64,000 nucleotides of DNA from Hyphomonadaceae bacterium BRH_c29 (GTDB lineage Bacteria; Pseudomonadota; Alphaproteobacteria; Caulobacterales; Hyphomonadaceae), in the NCBI GenBank assembly GCA_000961695.1, contig LADW01000031.1:1-64000 (forward strand), given 5' to 3'. Of this stretch, positions 60,155-64,000 are shown piece after piece. A program made the translations under genes and the position numbers. The notes under the pieces are model-generated. The model worked only from the letters and a program-made list of their open reading frames with translations. It did no database searches and was not told the origin of the DNA. Numbering within the stretch: position 1 is the first letter of the stretch; the number at the start of each line of letters is the position of its first letter.

Positions 60155-60474
60155 TAACGGCCTCCCTCAAGCTTGATTTCAATACCAACGCCGGAAGACA
60201 GGTCGAGCTTCATCAGAGCATCAACGGTCTGCGGGGTTGGATCCACGATGTCGAGAATGCGCTTGTGCGTGCGGATCTCGAACTGCTCGCGGGACTTTTT
60301 GTCGATGTGGGGCGACCGGTTCACGGTGAAGCGCTCGATACGTGTCGGCAGCGGGATCGGGCCTTTGACTTCAGCGCCGGTGCGCTTCGCCGTGTTCACG
60401 ATCTCTTTCGCCGACATGTCGAGGGCGCGGTGATCAAAGGCTTTCAGCCTGATCCGGATATTTTGTCGTTCCAT
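60154..60474 (-). CDS. rpsJ: Ribosomal protein S10
   Basis: Small-subunit protein, also the NusE transcription factor. The 106-residue product has [20 protein letters not shown] and [20 protein letters not shown]. It is the first gene of the S10 cluster and starts after a leader of about 130 nt. Confidence 0.98.
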   Translation of the reverse strand: MERQNIRIRLKAFDHRALDMSAKEIVNTAKRTGAEVKGPIPLPTRIERFTVNRSPHIDKKSREQFEIRTHKRILDIVDPTPQTVDALMKLDLSSGVGIEIKLEGGR

Positions 60475-60881
60475 CGTCTCGGTCCGTCCGCACAAAACAC
60501 TTTCGCCCCTGGGCAAAATCAGCTTGCCCGGGCGTCCGTGGGATTGAATTGTCTGTTTCGAGGGAGCGTTCGCTGTCTAAAAAGCGCTGCCTTCCCGGCG
60601 AAGTGCGGGGTCTATGGGATAGTCATCGCCACGTCAACTCCTGCTCGCGCGATTTCTGCTGTTGATCTGCAGTGTTCGCGGGCGTTTGCGGGGCCCCGTC
60701 ACATCCCCCCGCCCGGCAGGCCCTGACATGCCTCATCCGGGCCCCGTGAACCAGCTTGCCGGCATGGTTAACCAATCCCGAGCAGAATCGCATGAATCCA
60801 CGGCACAAGTCGCCCAATCTTCACGGAAATTTTCCCTAATCCTGAGACACTTGCCTCCGGAATTGGAAGAGAGGGCAGACG
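60475..60881. other. Divergent control region between rpsJ and the glycosyltransferase gene
   Basis: About 407 nt without a gene. It contains the rpsJ promoter candidate (60609-60637), a leader hairpin GGGCAA/TTGCCC (60517-60535 region on the minus strand) and a repeated GGGCCCCGT at 60691-60699 and 60739-60747. Nothing else is recognisable. Confidence 0.55.
60609..60637 (-). promoter_or_regulatory. Candidate promoter of the S10 cluster
   Basis: On the minus strand, TTGACG (60637-60632), a 17-nt spacer and TAGACC (60614-60609) give a transcript start near 60602, about 128 nt before the rpsJ ATG. A promoter here is expected since tuf is separated from rpsJ by a gene on the opposite strand. 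Confidence 0.5.
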
Positions 60882-62156
60882 ATGAACACGCTGAAACAGC
60901 ACGAGATGGGTTGGCCGGAGCGCACCGAAACAGCCACCGATGGCGCCGGCGCCCTGGAATTGCTCAAGCGCCTCCAGACCGAAATGCAGGCTCCCAAGGC
61001 TGACGCGCTGGAACTCACCATCCTGATGCCGTGCCTGAATGAAGCCGAAACGCTGGCGATCTGCATCCGCAAGGCGCGCGCTTACCTCGAACAAGCGGGA
61101 ATCAAAGGCGAAGTCCTGATCGCCGACAATGGCAGCACCGACGGCTCGCGCGAGATCGCTGAAGCCGAGGGCGCTCGGGTCGCGCCTGTTGCCGAGCGCG
61201 GCTATGGCGCAGCCCTGATCGGCGGCATCCGCGCGGCGCACGGCAAGTATATCATCATGGGCGATGCCGATGATTCCTACGACTTCTCCAACCTCGATGC
61301 CTTCGTGCAGGAATTGCGCGCAGGCGGGCAGCTCGTCATGGGCAACCGGTTCAAAGGCGGAATCGCGCCGGGCGCCATGCCGCTCCTTCACCGGGTCCTT
61401 GGCAACCCGGTTCTGTCCTTCATTGGCCGGCTGTTCTTCAAGATCCCCGTCGGCGATTTCCATTGCGGCCTGCGTGGCTTCAATCGCGATGCCATTCGCG
61501 ATCTCGACCTGTCGAGTTCCGGCATGGAGTTCGCCAGCGAAATGGTCGTGAAGGCGTCCCTCAATGATCTCAACATGCGCGAAGTGCCGACGACGCTGTC
61601 GCCGGACGGCCGCACGCGAGCGCCGCACCTTCGCACCTGGCGCGATGGTTGGCGCCACCTCCGCTTCCTGCTGCTTCACAGCCCGAAATGGCTGTTCGCC
61701 GTGCCTGGCTCCACCCTGCTGGGCGCCGGTCTTGTCGGCGTCGCCTGCCTGATCGGCGGGCCGCTGGAAATCGCGGGGATCCGGCTCGACGTCCTCACAC
61801 TCGTCGCCTCCTGCTTCTCCGTGATTGTTGGCGTGCAATTGCTGACCTTCTCACTGCTGACCCGGGTCTATGCCGGAGAGTTTGGCGTGCTGCCGAAATC
61901 GAAACACCTCGACCGGATCCTGCCTTTCCTGACGCTGGAGCGTCAGCTGCAGCTGGCGGCCGTTCTGTGCGTAGGTGGTCTCATCGGTACGGGCGCCGCC
62001 TTTTCGGGCTGGGCCTCGTCCGGCTTCGGCGACATTGTCGGCAATACGACGCTGCGCTGGTTCGCCCTGTCGCTGACCTCGGTCGCGATCAGCGTCCAGC
62101 TGGCGGCAGCCGCCTTCCTCGCCTCGTTCATCCGCCTGCCGCGGACGGGCCGGTAA
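60882..62156 (+). CDS. GT2-family glycosyltransferase with C-terminal membrane segments
   Basis: Dolichol-phosphate-mannose-synthase-like enzyme. The 424-residue product has a GT-A domain with ILMPCLNEAETL, ADNGSTDGS (residues 81-89) and the metal-binding DADDS at 128-132, followed by the acceptor-region block GDFHCGLRGF. Residues from about 270 to 420 hold four hydrophobic segments, typical of polyisoprenyl-phosphate glycosyltransferases that handle lipid-linked sugars in the membrane. Donor and acceptor sugars unknown. The gene lies between rpsJ and tuf, convergent to tuf across a terminator. Confidence 0.88.
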   Translation: MNTLKQHEMGWPERTETATDGAGALELLKRLQTEMQAPKADALELTILMPCLNEAETLAICIRKARAYLEQAGIKGEVLIADNGSTDGSREIAEAEGARVAPVAERGYGAALIGGIRAAHGKYIIMGDADDSYDFSNLDAFVQELRAGGQLVMGNRFKGGIAPGAMPLLHRVLGNPVLSFIGRLFFKIPVGDFHCGLRGFNRDAIRDLDLSSSGMEFASEMVVKASLNDLNMREVPTTLSPDGRTRAPHLRTWRDGWRHLRFLLLHSPKWLFAVPGSTLLGAGLVGVACLIGGPLEIAGIRLDVLTLVASCFSVIVGVQLLTFSLLTRVYAGEFGVLPKSKHLDRILPFLTLERQLQLAAVLCVGGLIGTGAAFSGWASSGFGDIVGNTTLRWFALSLTSVAISVQLAAAAFLASFIRLPRTGR

Positions 62157-62190
62157 GCCCTCCCCCGCACCAGCGAACCACACCCCAAAC

Positions 62191-62219
62191 AAAAAGGCCG
62201 CCCCTTGGGGCGGCCTTTT
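62191..62219. terminator. Bidirectional terminator between the glycosyltransferase and tuf
   Basis: GGCCGCCCC (62196-62204), loop TT, GGGGCGGCC (62207-62215), flanked by A and T runs. It can end both convergent transcripts. Confidence 0.9.
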
Positions 62220-62249
62220 CCAATTCAAGTGCCGTGAGGCGATCGTGGA

Positions 62250-63440
62250 CTAGTCCTTGATCGCGGCGACGACGCCGGCGCCGACCGTGCGGCCACCTTC
62301 GCGGATCGCGAAGCGCAGGCCCTGGTCCATGGCGATCGGGGTGATCAGTTCCACGTCCATTTTCACGTTATCGCCTGGCAGCACCATTTCCTTGTCAGCC
62401 GGAAGCGACACGATACCGGTCACGTCCGTCGTACGGAAGTAGAACTGAGGACGGTAGTTCGTGAAGAACGGCGTGTGACGGCCGCCTTCTTCCTTGGTCA
62501 GGATGTAGGCTTCAGCCTCGAACTTGGCGTGCGGCTTGATCGAGCCCGGCTTGGCCAGAACCTGACCACGCTCAACACCTTCACGGTCCACACCGCGCAG
62601 AAGCGCACCAATGTTGTCGCCAGCCTGGCCCTGATCGAGCAGCTTGCGGAACATTTCAACGCCCGTGCAGGTCGTCTTGACGGTCGGACGCAGGCCAACG
62701 ATCTCGATTTCCTCGCCAACTTTCACAACGCCCTGCTCAACGCGGCCGGTCACAACCGTACCACGGCCGGAGATCGAGAACACGTCTTCGACCGGCATCA
62801 GGAACGGCTTGTCCAGCGGACGCTCAGGCGTCGGGATGTAGGCATCAACAGCGGCCATCAGCTCGAGCACCTTGTCACGGCCGATTTCCGGGTTGCGGCC
62901 TTCAACAGCAGCAAGTGCCGAGCCAGCGATGATCGGAATGTCGTCGCCCGGGAAGTCGTAGGACGACAGAAGTTCGCGCACTTCCATCTCGACCAGTTCG
63001 AGCAGTTCAGCATCGTCAACCTGGTCAACCTTGTTCAGGAACACGACCAGAGCCGGCACGCCGACCTGACGGGCCAGAAGGATATGCTCGCGGGTCTGCG
63101 GCATCGGGCCGTCAGCCGCGTTCACAACCAGGATCGCGCCGTCCATCTGCGCCGCACCGGTGATCATGTTCTTCACATAGTCAGCGTGGCCGGGGCAGTC
63201 GACGTGGGCGTAGTGACGGGCTTCCGTCTCGTATTCCACGTGTGCCGTGTTGATCGTGATGCCACGGGCTTTCTCTTCCGGTGCAGAGTCGATCTCTGCA
63301 TAGGATTTCGCCGTGCCGCCGCTGGCCTCGGCCAGCACCATCGTGATTGCTGCCGTCAGCGTCGTCTTGCCGTGGTCAACGTGACCGATCGTGCCGATGT
63401 TCACGTGCGGCTTGTTGCGTTCAAACTTTGCCTTGCCCAT
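62250..63440 (-). CDS. tuf: Elongation factor Tu
   Basis: GTPase that delivers aminoacyl-tRNA to the ribosome. The 396-residue product has GHVDHGKT (G1), the [13 protein letters not shown] region with the G2 Thr, DCPGH (G3) and NKVD (G4), and ends with GVVAAIKD. It is 52 nt after fusA on the same strand and ends at a terminator; only one tuf copy is seen in this window. Confidence 0.99.
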   Translation of the reverse strand: MGKAKFERNKPHVNIGTIGHVDHGKTTLTAAITMVLAEASGGTAKSYAEIDSAPEEKARGITINTAHVEYETEARHYAHVDCPGHADYVKNMITGAAQMDGAILVVNAADGPMPQTREHILLARQVGVPALVVFLNKVDQVDDAELLELVEMEVRELLSSYDFPGDDIPIIAGSALAAVEGRNPEIGRDKVLELMAAVDAYIPTPERPLDKPFLMPVEDVFSISGRGTVVTGRVEQGVVKVGEEIEIVGLRPTVKTTCTGVEMFRKLLDQGQAGDNIGALLRGVDREGVERGQVLAKPGSIKPHAKFEAEAYILTKEEGGRHTPFFTNYRPQFYFRTTDVTGIVSLPADKEMVLPGDNVKMDVELITPIAMDQGLRFAIREGGRTVGAGVVAAIKD

Positions 63441-63492
63441 CGGGCCTCTCCTTCATTCCAAACTGTTGGCCGGTACTCCGGCCGGATTTTCT

Positions 63493-64000
63493 TTAAGAAC
63501 CAGCGACTTCCGAGATGATCTTCTGAGCTTCCGCACGCGGAACCTCGTCATAGTGATCGAAGATCATCGTGAACTGGGCGCGGCCCTGGGACATGCCACG
63601 AAGATCGGACACGTAACCGAACATGTTCACCAGCGGCACGAACGCCTTGATGGCGACAGCATTGCCGCGAGGCTCGGAACCCTGGATCTGGCCACGACGA
63701 GAGTTCAGGTCGCCGATCACGTCACCCATATAGTCTTCCGGAGTCACGACTTCCACACTCATCAGCGGTTCCATCAGGCGCGGGTCGCCCTGGCCCTTGA
63801 GTTCGCGGAAAGCTGCACGGGCTGCGATTTCGAATGCCAGCACGGACGAGTCGACGTCGTGGTAGGCGCCGTCAACCAGCGTGGCTTTGAAGTCGGTGAC
63901 CGGGTATCCGGCCAGAAGGCCGTTTTCCTTGGCCATTTCAAGGCCCTTCTCGACGCCTGGCACGTATTCCTTCGGAACGGCACCACCAACGATCGAGCTT
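63493..64000 (-). CDS. fusA: Elongation factor G (5' part missing)
   Basis: Translocase GTPase, of which only the C-terminal 168 codons are inside the window. They read [19 protein letters not shown] and continue through [18 protein letters not shown] and [20 protein letters not shown] (domain V), typical of EF-G. The start and GTPase domain lie beyond the right edge. Confidence 0.97.
   Translation of the reverse strand, partial: SSIVGGAVPKEYVPGVEKGLEMAKENGLLAGYPVTDFKATLVDGAYHDVDSSVLAFEIAARAAFRELKGQGDPRLMEPLMSVEVVTPEDYMGDVIGDLNSRRGQIQGSEPRGNAVAIKAFVPLVNMFGYVSDLRGMSQGRAQFTMIFDHYDEVPRAEAQKIISEVAGS

Overview
This window is a stretch of a high-GC bacterial chromosome, almost certainly from an alphaproteobacterium and most likely from the Caulobacterales/Hyphomonadaceae side. 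This is inferred from four things: the GTTC-N7-GTTC LexA boxes between ssb and uvrA, adk lying between secY and rpsM, the alphaproteobacterial gene order gyrA-coaD-cyclophilin-queA, and the mix of short-chain dehydrogenases, TonB receptor and acyl-CoA enzymes. No rRNA, tRNA, CRISPR array, IS element or prophage was recognised. Genes are densely packed and most long ORFs opposite real genes are GC-driven shadows.

Left part (1-13.8 kb): a leftward run of queA (cut by the window edge), a periplasmic cyclophilin, coaD and gyrA; then ssb and uvrA diverging from a region with two LexA boxes; then three consecutive leftward genes for polytopic membrane proteins that look like a paralogous family; then trmFO on the other strand. 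Middle (13.8-46.4 kb): metabolic and accessory genes. These are a squalene/phytoene-synthase-like protein, Fe/Mn superoxide dismutase, a DEAD-box RNA helicase starting at TTG, coniferyl-aldehyde-dehydrogenase-like ALDH diverging from an enoyl-CoA hydratase, a small DUF3291/lipoprotein-phosphatase pair, a five-gene leftward operon headed by an acyl-CoA dehydrogenase (diverging from a thioesterase-SDR pair), hydrolases and peptidases (EF-hand-bearing alpha/beta hydrolase, M1 and S10 peptidases), a TonB receptor, GST, a nucleoside transporter, an atypical lower-GC gene (36405-37433), a Kazal-type lipoprotein, an HD-domain protein, an amino-acid permease, RtcB RNA ligase with an unusual leader, and a metallophosphoesterase lipoprotein.

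Right part (46.5-64 kb): the complete S10-spc-alpha ribosomal protein cluster read leftward (rpsJ to rplQ, with secY, adk and rpoA), then tuf and the 3' part of fusA. The usual contiguity of tuf and rpsJ is broken by a convergently oriented GT2 glycosyltransferase/membrane protein gene, so the S10 cluster must have its own promoter; a candidate is seen at 60609-60637.

No obvious new multi-gene system is present. The observations most worth a second look are regulatory or structural: mutually exclusive hairpins in the rtcB leader, a perfect 26-bp palindrome in front of the 41971-43032 gene, an inverted repeat wrapped around the likely gyrA -10 element, the three-gene membrane-protein family, and the lower-GC genes at 36405-37433 and 23201-23734.
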